The position numbers were made by a program, and so were the translations under genes. Below the pieces are notes generated by a model. It did not search any database. It was not told the DNA's origin and worked only from the letters and a program-made list of their open reading frames with translations. From Castellaniella hirudinis_A (GTDB taxonomy: Bacteria; Pseudomonadota; Gammaproteobacteria; Burkholderiales; Burkholderiaceae_B): a DNA stretch of 64,000 nt. Below are positions 47,983-57,377 of this stretch, one piece after another (position 1 is the first letter of the stretch; every line of letters begins with the position of its first letter). The stretch is from positions 11,774 through 75,773 of the forward strand of contig NZ_JBLGTV010000014.1 of NCBI RefSeq assembly GCF_047468865.1, in the 5' to 3' direction.

Positions 47983-49143
47983 TTATTTCGCAGCGGCGAC
48001 GGCAGCGGTCGCGGCTTCGGCCATGGTGTCCGCACTGATGATGGGCAGGCCCGAGGCCGCCAGCATTTCCTTGCCTTTTTGTTCGTTGGTGCCGCGCATG
48101 CGCACCACCAGCGGCACGCTGAGGTTGACCGCCTTGCAGGCCGCGATCACGCCTTCGGCGATCACGTCGCAACGCATGATGCCGCCAAAAATGTTCACCA
48201 GGATGGCCTTGACGCCATCGTTTTTCAGCATGATCTTGAAGGCTTCGGTCACTTTTTCGGCGGTGGCGCCGCCGCCCACGTCCAGGAAGTTGGCGGGTTC
48301 GCCGCCGAACAGCTTGATGGTGTCCATGGTGGCCATGGCCAGGCCGGCCCCATTGACCAGGCAGCCGATGTTGCCGTCCAGCTGGATGTAGGCCAGGTCG
48401 AACTTGCTGGCTTCGACTTCGGCGGGGTCTTCTTCGTCGAGGTCGCGGTAGGCCAGGATTTCAGGGTGGCGGAACAGCGCATTGGCATCGAAGTTGAACT
48501 TTGCATCCAGGGCGATGATATTGCCCTGGCCGTCGCGGTTCAGCGGATTGATTTCCACCAGCGAGGCGTCGGTTTCCATGTAGCAGGTATACAGTTTCCG
48601 GCATACATCGACGAACTGGGCCACGGAATCCGCCGGCATGTCCACGCCCTTGGCCAGCGTGTCGCCATCGGCCTGGGTAAAGCCCTCGATGGGGTCGATC
48701 TGCACGGTGATGATTTTTTCGGGGGAGGAATGCGCGACTTCCTCGATGTCCATGCCCCCTTCGCTGGAAGCAATGAAGGCCACCTTCTGGGTGGCGCGGT
48801 CGGTGACCACGGACAGGTAGTATTCCTTCTGGATGTCGGCGCCTTCCTCGATGTACAGGCGGCCCACTTTCTGGCCTTCGGGGCCTGTCTGGTGCGTGAC
48901 CAGCTGCATGCCCAGGATCTGGCCGGCCAGGGTGCGGACTTCGTCCAGCGACTTGGCGACCTTCACCCCGCCGCCCTTGCCGCGCCCGCCGGCGTGGATT
49001 TGCGCCTTGACGACCCAGACAGGCCCCCCCAGCTGTTCGGCGGCCGCCACAGCGTCTTCGACCGAAAACGCGGGAATGCCGCGCGGGACAGTCACGCCAA
49101 ACTTCTTCAGCAATTCCTTGCCTTGATATTCGTGAATTTTCAT
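47983..49143 (-). CDS. sucC: succinyl-CoA synthetase beta subunit
   Basis: 386 residues. ATP-grasp start MKIHEYQGKELLKKFGV, KAQIHAGGRGKGGGVK, and the C-terminal VDVGGGA-like LDVGGGATAEKVTEAFKIML and NIFGGIMRCDVIAEG. AGGTAA ribosome site before the ATG. Operon with sucD. Confidence 0.97.
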   Translation of the reverse strand: MKIHEYQGKELLKKFGVTVPRGIPAFSVEDAVAAAEQLGGPVWVVKAQIHAGGRGKGGGVKVAKSLDEVRTLAGQILGMQLVTHQTGPEGQKVGRLYIEEGADIQKEYYLSVVTDRATQKVAFIASSEGGMDIEEVAHSSPEKIITVQIDPIEGFTQADGDTLAKGVDMPADSVAQFVDVCRKLYTCYMETDASLVEINPLNRDGQGNIIALDAKFNFDANALFRHPEILAYRDLDEEDPAEVEASKFDLAYIQLDGNIGCLVNGAGLAMATMDTIKLFGGEPANFLDVGGGATAEKVTEAFKIMLKNDGVKAILVNIFGGIMRCDVIAEGVIAACKAVNLSVPLVVRMRGTNEQKGKEMLAASGLPIISADTMAEAATAAVAAAK

Positions 49144-49204
49144 GAGTTACCTGTCAGTGAAGAAAAAAAGAAAACCGCCGGCCGCCCGCTTCGGGCCGCC
49201 GTCC

Positions 49205-49765
49205 CTAGCCATCATGGAGCGTTTCCGGGGCGACGTGCCACGCGGAATAGTGCCGCTCGACCACCGGGCCGTCCACCCGCAGGGCATGGCAGCCATCCAG
49301 CTGGAAAGGCCGCTGGCCGGCGGGCTGCAAGCGCTGGCGGCCCACCATGGACTGGATCGCCACCGTGGGCAGCACCTGGGTCAGTTCGGTGACGTGCGTG
49401 CACCCGGCCGTGCGGCCAAAGCGCTCGCGCACCTGGTGGCGAAACTGTTTCAGCAGATTGAGGCCGATCAGACGGCGGTAGTCGGGCGCGATGGCGCTGC
49501 AGAAGTCGCCGTAGGGAGCCGCATCGTAGGCCACCTGGGCATCGGTGATGGTGAACTGCGCGTCGATGGTGACCCGCAGATGCATGTGGTGGATGGGCGC
49601 GCCCGCCGGGTGAACCGCCCCATCGCGCAGCGGAAAGTCGTCAGCCTTGGTGTCGATGAGCTCGGCGTCCAGATCCCACAGGCCATCTTCACGGACATAG
49701 GCCTGGACGCGGATAGACCGCGTATGCACGGGTTGACGGGGACACGCCGGCGAAGACAAAGGCAT
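49205..49765 (-). CDS. DUF2889 protein
   Basis: 186 residues. Recognisable by VHTRSIRVQAYVREDGLWDL, HHMHLRVTIDAQFTITDAQV and GCTHVTELTQVLPTVAIQ. The family is common in beta- and gammaproteobacteria; its function is not known. It lies between sucC and metE on the same strand. Confidence 0.85.
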   Translation of the reverse strand: MPLSSPACPRQPVHTRSIRVQAYVREDGLWDLDAELIDTKADDFPLRDGAVHPAGAPIHHMHLRVTIDAQFTITDAQVAYDAAPYGDFCSAIAPDYRRLIGLNLLKQFRHQVRERFGRTAGCTHVTELTQVLPTVAIQSMVGRQRLQPAGQRPFQLDGCHALRVDGPVVERHYSAWHVAPETLHDG

Positions 49766-49828
49766 GGGATCAAATACGCCTGGAACAATTCAATCTTTCG
49801 ATTATACCGTGCATCAGCATTTGCTTAT

Positions 49829-49870
49829 AAAGCCGCGGCCCGGCCTCCTGTGGATCAGGGGCCGGGCCGC
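49829..49870 (-). terminator. terminator after metE
   Basis: A perfect 11-bp stem, GCGGCCCGGCC (49835-49845) with GGCCGGGCCGC (49860-49870), followed on the minus strand by TTTAT. Likely end of the metE transcript. Confidence 0.6.
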
Positions 49871-49944
49871 CGGGTTCAGACGCATCCCCGTCCGGGCGGC
49901 CGGCGCGCCTGGGCGCGGCGATCAGCCCGGCGGGCGGCGGGGGT

Positions 49945-52242
49945 TCAAGCAGCCTGCCGCAGGGCCTGGGCGGCATGCACCATGGATTCCAGCGCCGCCC
50001 GGGTTTCCGGCCAGGCCCGCGTCTTCAGCCCGCAATCCGGGTTCACCCACAGGCGCTCGGCGGGCAGGCGCTGCGCGGCCTTGCGCATCAGGCCGATCAT
50101 CCAGTCTTCCTTGGGCACGTTGGGCGAGTGGATGTCGTACACCCCGGGGCCGATGTCATTGGGATAGGCGAAGTCCTCGAAAGCGCCCAGCAATTCCATA
50201 TTGGAGCGCGATGTCTCGATGGTGATCACGTCCGCGTCCATGGCGGCGATCGCCTGGATGATGTCGTTGAACTCCGAATAGCACATGTGGGTATGGATCT
50301 GGGTGTCGTCCCGCACGCCGCTGGTGCTCAGGCGGAAGCTGTCCACCGCCCAGTCCAGATAGGCCGCCCAATCGCTGCGGCGCAGCGGCAGCCCTTCGCG
50401 GAAGGCCGGTTCGTCGATCTGGATTACCGTGATGCCCGCGGCTTCCAGATCCTGCACCTCGTCGCGCAAGGCCAGGGCGATCTGGCGGCAAGTCTGCTCG
50501 CGCGGCTGGTCGTCGCGCACGAAAGACCACTGCAAAATGGTGACCGGGCCGGTCAGCATGCCCTTGACAGGCTTGTCCGTCAGGGATTGGGCATAGGCCG
50601 ACCAGGCGACCGTCATGGGGGCGAGGCGCGCCACGTCGCCGAAAATCAGGGGCGGCTTGACGCAGCGGGAGCCATAGCTCTGCACCCAGCCGAAGGCGGT
50701 AAAGGCAAAACCGGCCAGCAATTCGCCGAAATATTCCACCATGTCGTTGCGCTCGGGCTCGCCATGCACCAGGACGTCCAGGCCGACTTCTTCCTGAAAA
50801 CGGATCACGCGCTCGATTTCCTCGCGGATGGCTTTTTCGTAGGCGGCATCCCCCAAGGCCCCCGAGCGCCAGTCGCGGCGCAAGCTGCGGATTTCAGTCG
50901 TCTGCGGAAACGAGCCGATGGTGGTCGTGGGATACTGCGGCAGCCCCAGGCGTTTTTGCTGCGCCTGGATGCGCTGGGCAAAGGGCGCGCGCTGGCGGCT
51001 GACCTGGTCGACGCCGGCCAGGCGTTGGGCGACGTCCGGGCGGTGAATGCGGGGCGACTGCGCCCGGTTGCGCACCGCTTGGCGCGCCGCTTCGAGGGCG
51101 GCCTGGTCGGCGGCCGTGGCGGTCTGATCCACCGCTGCGCGCAAAAGGCGCAGTTCATCCAGCTTCTGCAGGGCAAAGGACAGCCAGCTGCGCAGCTCGG
51201 CGTCCAGGCCGGTTTCCAGCGCCAGGTCGATCGGCGCGTGCAGCAGCGAGCACGACGGCGCCAGCCAGGCGCGTTCGCCCAGGGCCTGGACGGCGTCCCG
51301 CACCTGCGCCTGGATGCGATCCAGGTCGGCGCGCCAGACGTTGCGCCCGTCGATCACCCCCAAGGACAGCACCTGGTCGGGGCGCAGACCGGCCAACACC
51401 GCAGCCAATTGGGCGGGCGCGCGCGCCAGGTCGATGTGCAGCCCATGCACCGGCAGGCCGCGCACAGCATCCAGATTGGCCTCGATGTCGCCGAAATACG
51501 TCGTCAGCAGCACCTTGGGGCCTTGGACGGCCAGGCGTTCATAAACGCGGGCGAAGGCGTGCCGCCAGGCGGCGGGCAGATCCAGCGTCAGAATCGGTTC
51601 ATCCACCTGCACCCAGTCCACCCCCTGGGCCGCCAGGCGCTGCAGCACGGCCTCATATACCGGCAGCAGCGCGTCCAGCAAGGCCAGCTTGCCTTCGTCC
51701 GCCACCCCTTGTGTGTAAGCATCGCCCTTGCCCAGCCACAGCCAGGTCAAGGGGCCCGGAATCACCGGCCGCGCGCGGTAGCCCAGGGCCTGGGCTTCGG
51801 CCACCTGCTCGAACAGGGCTTCGCGGGCGATGCGGTACGTCTGGCCCGGATGCAGTTCCGGGACGATGTAGTGGTAGTTGGTATCGAACCACTTGGTCAT
51901 TTCACATGCCACCGCCGGCGTGCCCGAAGGCGCCCGGCCGCGCGCCATGCGAAACAAGGTGTCCAATTCGACCGGGGCGTCCTCGGCCTGGCCAAAGCGG
52001 GCCGGCACGGCGCCCAGCAGGGTGGTCCATTCCAGGATTTGGTCGTACCAGGCAAAATCGCCCACCGGCACCCACTGCAGGCCGGCCTGGGCCTGAGCGG
52101 CCCAATGGCGGGCGCGCAATTCGCGCCCGGTGTCCAGCAAACTGTTCTGGTCGGCCTTGCCCGCCCAATAGGCTTCCTGCGCCCGTTTCAATTCGCGGGC
52201 CGCACCGATGCGGGGAAAGCCAAGATTATGAATAGTTGTCAT
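49945..52242 (-). CDS. metE: cobalamin-independent methionine synthase
   Basis: 765 residues, full length. Zinc and substrate residues are present: HTHMCYSEFND (His, Cys), ETSRSNMELL (Glu) and NPDCGLKTR (second Cys). N-terminal half is the duplicated barrel with GFPRIGAARELKRAQEAYW. Transfers methyl from 5-methyl-tetrahydropteroyl-triglutamate to homocysteine. Divergent from metR, which would control it. Confidence 0.97.
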   Translation of the reverse strand: MTTIHNLGFPRIGAARELKRAQEAYWAGKADQNSLLDTGRELRARHWAAQAQAGLQWVPVGDFAWYDQILEWTTLLGAVPARFGQAEDAPVELDTLFRMARGRAPSGTPAVACEMTKWFDTNYHYIVPELHPGQTYRIAREALFEQVAEAQALGYRARPVIPGPLTWLWLGKGDAYTQGVADEGKLALLDALLPVYEAVLQRLAAQGVDWVQVDEPILTLDLPAAWRHAFARVYERLAVQGPKVLLTTYFGDIEANLDAVRGLPVHGLHIDLARAPAQLAAVLAGLRPDQVLSLGVIDGRNVWRADLDRIQAQVRDAVQALGERAWLAPSCSLLHAPIDLALETGLDAELRSWLSFALQKLDELRLLRAAVDQTATAADQAALEAARQAVRNRAQSPRIHRPDVAQRLAGVDQVSRQRAPFAQRIQAQQKRLGLPQYPTTTIGSFPQTTEIRSLRRDWRSGALGDAAYEKAIREEIERVIRFQEEVGLDVLVHGEPERNDMVEYFGELLAGFAFTAFGWVQSYGSRCVKPPLIFGDVARLAPMTVAWSAYAQSLTDKPVKGMLTGPVTILQWSFVRDDQPREQTCRQIALALRDEVQDLEAAGITVIQIDEPAFREGLPLRRSDWAAYLDWAVDSFRLSTSGVRDDTQIHTHMCYSEFNDIIQAIAAMDADVITIETSRSNMELLGAFEDFAYPNDIGPGVYDIHSPNVPKEDWMIGLMRKAAQRLPAERLWVNPDCGLKTRAWPETRAALESMVHAAQALRQAA

Positions 52243-52333
52243 ACTAAATCCCTGTTAACATCAAATTTATTCAATGAACAACATTGTGCACGGCACCATC
52301 AGAAATAAAAAATCAAAGTGTGCACCTATTAGA

Positions 52334-52346
52334 TGAAAATTATTCA
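52334..52346 (+). promoter_or_regulatory. MetR-binding box
   Basis: TGAAAATTATTCA fits the MetR consensus TGAANNTNNTTCA exactly. It lies in the metE-metR intergenic region and its last base is the first base of the metR start codon, which suits autorepression of metR together with control of metE. Confidence 0.75.
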
Positions 52347-53260
52347 TGCTAGAGATTCGACACCTGGAAACCCTGCTGGCCATCCGCGACAGCGGCAGCC
52401 TGCAAGAAGCCACTGAGCGCCTGCACCTGACGCAATCCGCCCTGTCGCACCAGCTGCGCGACCTCGAAGTGCGTCTGAAGACACCTTTGCTGAACCGGCG
52501 CACGCGCCCCGCCCGCCTGACCACGGCGGGGCTGCGGCTGGTGGCCCTGGCCGAAGACGTCCTGCCCCGGGTGCGGGCCGCCGAGCTGGAACTGCATCGG
52601 CTGTCGCTGGGACGCGCGGGCCGCCTGCACGTGGCCATCGACTGCCACTCTTGCTTCCAGTGGCTGATGCCCACGCTGGACAGCTTCCGCAAGGACTGGC
52701 CCGAGGTCGCCCTGGATCTGTCGGCGGCGTTTTCGTTCGCCCCCCTGCCCGCCCTCAACCGGGGCGATCTGGACGTGGTGATCACCTCGGACCCGGAAGC
52801 TCTGGATGGCGTACTGTATGCGCCGCTGTTCGCCTACGAGCTGGTGCTGGCGGTATCCAGCCAGGGGCCGCTGGGCGCGGCCCAGGCCATCGCCCCGCCG
52901 GATCTGGCCACGCAGGTGCTGATCACCTACCCGGTGGATCGCGGCCGCCTGGACGTGTTCACGACTTTCCTGGATCCCGCCGGGGTCGAGCCGGCCGGCA
53001 TCCGCACAGCGGAACTGACCCCCATGATCGTGCAACTGGTGGCCAGCGGCCGCGGCGTGGCGGCCCTGCCCAGCTGGGCCCTGGACGAATACAAAAACCT
53101 GCCGGGGCTGCGCATCTGCCGTCTGGGCGACGGGATATGGCGCACGCTGCAGGCCGGCATCCGCGCCGAAGACGCCGAATCGCCCTATATGCAGGCTTTT
53201 CTGGAGCAGGCCCGCCGCACCAGCTTCGAGACCCTGCCCGGCATCCGGCGGGCGGACTGA
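52346..53260 (+). CDS. metR: LysR-type regulator MetR
   Basis: 304 residues. N-terminal helix-turn-helix (IRDSGSLQEATERLHLTQSA, LSHQLRDLEVRLKTPL) and a LysR effector domain with HSCFQWLMPTLDSFRKDWPE, the homocysteine-responsive MetR type. Divergently placed next to metE. No good ribosome site precedes the ATG; the MetR box overlaps it instead. Confidence 0.93.
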   Translation: MLEIRHLETLLAIRDSGSLQEATERLHLTQSALSHQLRDLEVRLKTPLLNRRTRPARLTTAGLRLVALAEDVLPRVRAAELELHRLSLGRAGRLHVAIDCHSCFQWLMPTLDSFRKDWPEVALDLSAAFSFAPLPALNRGDLDVVITSDPEALDGVLYAPLFAYELVLAVSSQGPLGAAQAIAPPDLATQVLITYPVDRGRLDVFTTFLDPAGVEPAGIRTAELTPMIVQLVASGRGVAALPSWALDEYKNLPGLRICRLGDGIWRTLQAGIRAEDAESPYMQAFLEQARRTSFETLPGIRRAD

Positions 53261-53317
53261 GCAGCCATGGATCGGATGGCCGTTTAAGCGCCGGAGGGGT
53301 CGCCGGCGGGCGCGGGG

Positions 53318-53854
53318 TCAGTCTCGCCCGGCCAACAGGCGGCTGATGACATCGCCGGAAAACCCCCGCCCCGCCAGAAAGCGGTACTGGCGGGCGTAGT
53401 CCTTGTCATCGAGCGGCAAAGCGGAGAATTTTTTTTGCCAGACATCCCGGGCGCGGGAGAATTCCGTCGCCCGCAAGGTTTCCTGGAGGTCGGCCAGCTG
53501 GGTGTCGTCCAGCCCCTGCTGGCGCAGGGCCCCCAGGATGCGCCGCGTGCCCTGACGGGCGGCGGTGCGGTGCGCATAGGCCTGGGCGTAGCGCTGGTCG
53601 GACTGCCAATGGTCTTTTTCCAGCGCGTCCAGCACGGCCTGGATTTCGTCCGGGTCGTCTGAATAGGCCGACAGCTTGCGCTGCAGTTCCCGGCGCGAGT
53701 GTTCGCGCCGGGACAGATAGGCGATGGCCCGTGCTTTCAGGCTGGGGCCGCCGGCGGCCCTGCCAGGGCCATCGGCGGCTTTATAGAAACCATCGACGCC
53801 CACGCCGGGGCCATCGGCAGCCCTGCCCAAGCCGTCGACCGCCTTATTCGGCAT
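53318..53854 (-). CDS. recX: RecA regulator RecX, with N-terminal repeat extension
   Basis: 178 residues. RecX helical core: ARAIAYLSRREHSRRELQRK, VLDALEKDHWQSDQRYAQAY, LRQQGLDDTQLADLQETL. It limits RecA filament growth. The first 35 residues are an added Gly-rich stretch with repeats (DGLGRAADGPGVGVDGFYKA...). The ATG at 53854 lies inside the end of recA (11-base overlap), so the two are coupled. Confidence 0.92.
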   Translation of the reverse strand: MPNKAVDGLGRAADGPGVGVDGFYKAADGPGRAAGGPSLKARAIAYLSRREHSRRELQRKLSAYSDDPDEIQAVLDALEKDHWQSDQRYAQAYAHRTAARQGTRRILGALRQQGLDDTQLADLQETLRATEFSRARDVWQKKFSALPLDDKDYARQYRFLAGRGFSGDVISRLLAGRD

Positions 53855-54938
53855 CCGCAGCCGGCACCTGGGCGGCATCGGCCGCCGGCGCCTCGGCGGC
53901 GGGCCGGCCGGCGGGGGCCGCCCGCAGGGTGACCCCGTGCTGTTCGCGCACCTTGTTTTCGATTTCGAAGGCGAGATCCGGGTGTTCTTTGAGGTATTCG
54001 CGCACGTTGTCCTTGCCCTGGCCAATGCGGGTGCCCTGGTAGCTGTACCAGGCGCCGGCCTTGTCGACAAAGCCGGCCTGCACGCCGAGGTCGATGATCT
54101 CGCCCTCGCGGGAGATGCCCGCGCCGTACATGATGTCGAATTCCACCTGCTTGAAGGGCGGCGCGACTTTGTTCTTGACAACCTTGACGCGGGTTTCGTT
54201 GCCGATGACTTCGTCGCCTTTCTTGATGGAGCCGATGCGGCGGATATCGAGGCGCACGGAGGAATAGAACTTGAGCGCGTTGCCCCCGGTGGTGGTTTCT
54301 GGGTTGCCGAACATGACGCCGATTTTCATGCGGATCTGGTTGATGAAGATGACCATGCAGTTGGCGCGCTTGATGGTGGCCGTGAGCTTGCGCAGGGCCT
54401 GGCTCATGAGGCGGGCCTGCAGGCCGGGCAGGGAATCGCCCATGTCGCCTTCGATTTCGGCCTTGGGTACCAGGGCGGCCACCGAGTCGATGACGATGAG
54501 ATCGACCGAGCCCGAGCGCACCAGGGCGTCGGTGATTTCGAGGGCCTGTTCGCCGGTGTCGGGCTGGGAGATGAGCAGGTCTTCGAGGTTGACCCCCAGG
54601 CGGGCGGCGTACTGGACGTCGAGCGCGTGCTCAGCATCCACGAAGGCGCAGGTGCCGCCGATTTTTTGCATTTCGGCAATGACCTGCAGGGTAAGCGTGG
54701 TCTTGCCGGAGGATTCCGGGCCGTAGACTTCGACGACGCGCCCGCGCGGCAGGCCGCCGACGCCCAGGGCGATGTCCAGCCCCAGCGAGCCGGTGGACAC
54801 CACCTGGATGTCGTGTTCGACCTGGTTGTCGCCGTAGCGCATGATCGAGCCTTTGCCGAACTGCTTTTCGATTTGCGACAAGGCGGCGGCCAGCGCCTTG
54901 GCGCGTTCGGGGTTGGCCTTGCCGGTGCGTTCGTCCAT
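53844..54938 (-). CDS. recA: RecA recombinase
   Basis: 364 residues. GPESSGKTTL (Walker A), LIVIDSVAAL (Walker B), NQIRMKIGVMFGNPETTTGG (loop L2), and the acidic C-terminus. ATG at 54938 is chosen because AAGGAA lies upstream and the start matches other RecA proteins; an upstream in-frame ATG at 54980 has no ribosome site. Drives recombination and SOS induction, hence also cleavage-type induction of the prophage repressor. Confidence 0.98.
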   Translation of the reverse strand: MDERTGKANPERAKALAAALSQIEKQFGKGSIMRYGDNQVEHDIQVVSTGSLGLDIALGVGGLPRGRVVEVYGPESSGKTTLTLQVIAEMQKIGGTCAFVDAEHALDVQYAARLGVNLEDLLISQPDTGEQALEITDALVRSGSVDLIVIDSVAALVPKAEIEGDMGDSLPGLQARLMSQALRKLTATIKRANCMVIFINQIRMKIGVMFGNPETTTGGNALKFYSSVRLDIRRIGSIKKGDEVIGNETRVKVVKNKVAPPFKQVEFDIMYGAGISREGEIIDLGVQAGFVDKAGAWYSYQGTRIGQGKDNVREYLKEHPDLAFEIENKVREQHGVTLRAAPAGRPAAEAPAADAAQVPAADAE

Positions 54939-55005
54939 GGAAGGGTTCCTTTTTTTCGAGGGGGATTTAGATGCGGTCATAAAGAAATTATGGCATTAAA
55001 TTATA

Positions 55006-55021
55006 CTGTATAAATCAACAG
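55006..55021 (-). promoter_or_regulatory. SOS box (LexA operator) of recA
   Basis: CTGTATAAATCAACAG: CTGT, eight bases, ACAG, the full LexA consensus arms. It lies about 70 bases before the recA ATG. Confidence 0.9.
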
Positions 55022-55204
55022 CCATGGACCTTAATGTCCCGGCGGGGCGCAAACGCCGCCCCGGCGTCCGCGCCCCGCCCTATCCGTCCGCCATCGTTAA
55101 CCCTAAATGACGCCCGAGGCTGCGCATGGGACAATCGGCAACGTTCCGGTGCCAGTGTTTCACCCCGTGGCACTTTTCTTTTTATCCTAGACGCTTTTCC
55201 CGCC

Positions 55205-55906
55205 ATGCGTATCCTGATTGCCGAGGACGACAGTATTCTTGCGGATGGCCTGTCCCGGTCGCTGCGCTACGACGGCTATGCGGTGGACGTCGTCCACGAC
55301 GGCTCCAGCGCCGATTCCGCCCTGAAACTGCAAAGCTTCGACCTCCTGATTCTGGATCTGGGCCTGCCCAAGATGAGCGGCCTGTCCGTGCTGCGCCAGC
55401 TGCGCCAGCGCGGCACCCCCCTGCCCGTGCTGATCCTGACCGCCGCCGACTCCATCGAGCAGCGCGTCGAAGGCCTGGATCTGGGGGCCGACGACTACAT
55501 GTCCAAACCCTTCGCCCTGACCGAACTCGAAGCCCGGGTGCGCGCCCTGATCCGCCGTCACGGGGGCGGGCGCGCCTCGGTGCTGCGCCACGGCCGCCTG
55601 GCATTCGACCTGAACGGCCGCACCGCCACCATCGACGACGCGCCGGTCGAACTCTCCGCCCGGGAAACCAGCCTGCTCGAAATCTTCCTTTCGCGCAGCG
55701 GCCGCATGATCAGCAAGCACCAGTTGGTCGATCTGCTCTGCGAATGGGGCGAAGAAGTCACCACCAACGCCATCGAGGTCTACATCCACCGCCTGCGCAA
55801 AAAAATCGAGCCCGCCGACATGCGCATCCTGACCGTGCGCGGCCTGGGATACTGCCTGGAACCCGAAAGCCGCAGCCAGGCGGCCGACACCGCCCCCGCC
55901 GGCTGA
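55205..55906 (+). CDS. OmpR-family response regulator
   Basis: 233 residues. Receiver domain with EDD (about 8-10), phospho-acceptor Asp in LLILDLGLPKMSG and Lys in MSKPFAL, then a winged-helix DNA-binding domain (VELSARETSLLEIFLSRSGR, NAIEVYIHRLRKKI). TctD/QseB-like. ATG at 55205. Operon with the kinase and transporter that follow. Confidence 0.93.
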   Translation: MRILIAEDDSILADGLSRSLRYDGYAVDVVHDGSSADSALKLQSFDLLILDLGLPKMSGLSVLRQLRQRGTPLPVLILTAADSIEQRVEGLDLGADDYMSKPFALTELEARVRALIRRHGGGRASVLRHGRLAFDLNGRTATIDDAPVELSARETSLLEIFLSRSGRMISKHQLVDLLCEWGEEVTTNAIEVYIHRLRKKIEPADMRILTVRGLGYCLEPESRSQAADTAPAG

Positions 55907-55916
55907 ACCCGCGCCC

Positions 55917-57377
55917 ATGTTCGCCGACCCGCGGCCCGCTGGCAAAAAACGGCCCAGGCGCCACTCGACCCTGCTGGGCCGCATCCTGCTGTGGATGATC
56001 GTGCCGCTGTTCGTGCTGTGGTCGATCGGCATCGTCATCACCTATTTCATTTCACTCAACATTGCCAATTCGCCTTACGACCGAACCCTGGCCAGCCACC
56101 TGCGCCTGCTGCGCCACGAAGTCGAGCAGCAGCACCTGAGCCAGGGCGTCACGCTGTCCGAATCGGCCCGCACCGTGCTGGCGGGCAACGCCGAAGACAC
56201 CCCCACGACCTGGCAGATACTGGATGCCAACGGCCACCTGATGGCCGGCGACCCCGGCATCCCCACGCCGGAAAACTGGGCCTACGACATCGACCAGATC
56301 CGCTACCGCAACGCCATCCTGAATCACCGCGCCATCCGCATCGCCTACATGTGGGGCGGGCGCGACCGCGACGGCACCGGCTTTCTGACCGTGGTGTCCG
56401 AGCCCGCCGAGGCGCGCGCCACCCTGCAGCAGGAAATTCTGACCGGCATGCTGACCCCCCAACTGATCATCCTGCCGCTGGCCGCCATGCTGGCGGGCCT
56501 GGGCCTGACCCAAGGGCTGGAACCCCTCAGCCTGCTGCAGGAACACATGCGGCGGCGCAAGCCCAGCGACCTGTCGCCGATCCGCGACGACCTGGCGCCG
56601 GCCGAGATCGTGCCCCTGATTTCCGCCATGAACAACGTGTTGCAGCGGCTCTCCGCTTCCATCGAATCCCAGCGGCGCTTCGTGGCCAATGCCGCGCACC
56701 AGTTGAAAACCCCGCTGGCGGGCATCCGCACCCAATGCGAAATCGCCCTGCGCGAACACGAGCCCGCCCGCATGCGCGACAGCCTGCGGCAACTGGTCGC
56801 GGGATCGCAGCGGGCCACCCGCCTGGTCAACCAACTGCTGCTGCTGGCGCGCGCCGAATCCCTGGATCCCACCCAGTCGCCCACCACCGAATCCCTGGAT
56901 CTGAACGCCCTGGCGGCCGAAACCGCCAGCGGCTGGGTCGATCAGGCCATCCAGCGCGGGATCGACCTGGGCTTCGAGTCCACAGACCAGCCCCTGCCGG
57001 TTTTCGGCAACCGCACCATGGTGCAGGAACTGCTGAACAACCTGATCGACAATGCCCTGCTGTATACCCCGACGGGCGGCCAAGTGACGGTGCGCGCCCT
57101 GGCCGACGGCGACCAGTCGGTCTGCCTGGAAGTCCAGGACACCGGCCCCGGCATCCACCCGGACGAGCAGTCCCGGGTCTTCGACCGCTTCTACCGGATA
57201 CTCGGGCACGAAGCCGAAGGCAGCGGACTGGGCCTGGCCATCGTGCGCGAGATCGCCGACCACCATCAGGCCAGCGTCGCCTTTTTACCGCCCGGCAACC
57301 ACCGCGACCCCGCCAGCGCGGGCACCCGGCTGCGGGTGACCTTCCCGCGCGACCAGATCCCCAGGACTCGCACATGA
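55917..57377 (+). CDS. sensor histidine kinase (TctE/QseC-like)
   Basis: 486 residues: membrane helix about 23-46, periplasmic sensor, second helix about 180-200, HAMP-like linker, phospho-His in FVANAAHQLKTPLAGIRTQC, ATPase motifs ELLNNLIDNALLYTP, DTGPGI and GSGLGLAIVREI. Partner of the regulator 10 bases upstream. The transporter start overlaps its stop (ATGA), so the transported solute is a likely cue. Confidence 0.93.
   Translation: MFADPRPAGKKRPRRHSTLLGRILLWMIVPLFVLWSIGIVITYFISLNIANSPYDRTLASHLRLLRHEVEQQHLSQGVTLSESARTVLAGNAEDTPTTWQILDANGHLMAGDPGIPTPENWAYDIDQIRYRNAILNHRAIRIAYMWGGRDRDGTGFLTVVSEPAEARATLQQEILTGMLTPQLIILPLAAMLAGLGLTQGLEPLSLLQEHMRRRKPSDLSPIRDDLAPAEIVPLISAMNNVLQRLSASIESQRRFVANAAHQLKTPLAGIRTQCEIALREHEPARMRDSLRQLVAGSQRATRLVNQLLLLARAESLDPTQSPTTESLDLNALAAETASGWVDQAIQRGIDLGFESTDQPLPVFGNRTMVQELLNNLIDNALLYTPTGGQVTVRALADGDQSVCLEVQDTGPGIHPDEQSRVFDRFYRILGHEAEGSGLGLAIVREIADHHQASVAFLPPGNHRDPASAGTRLRVTFPRDQIPRTRT

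Noticed and set aside
55991..57373. Very long frame running through the histidine kinase into the transporter
   Set aside because: Only the 3' part (transporter) is protein-like; the first 460 codons are an Arg/Pro-rich shadow of the kinase.
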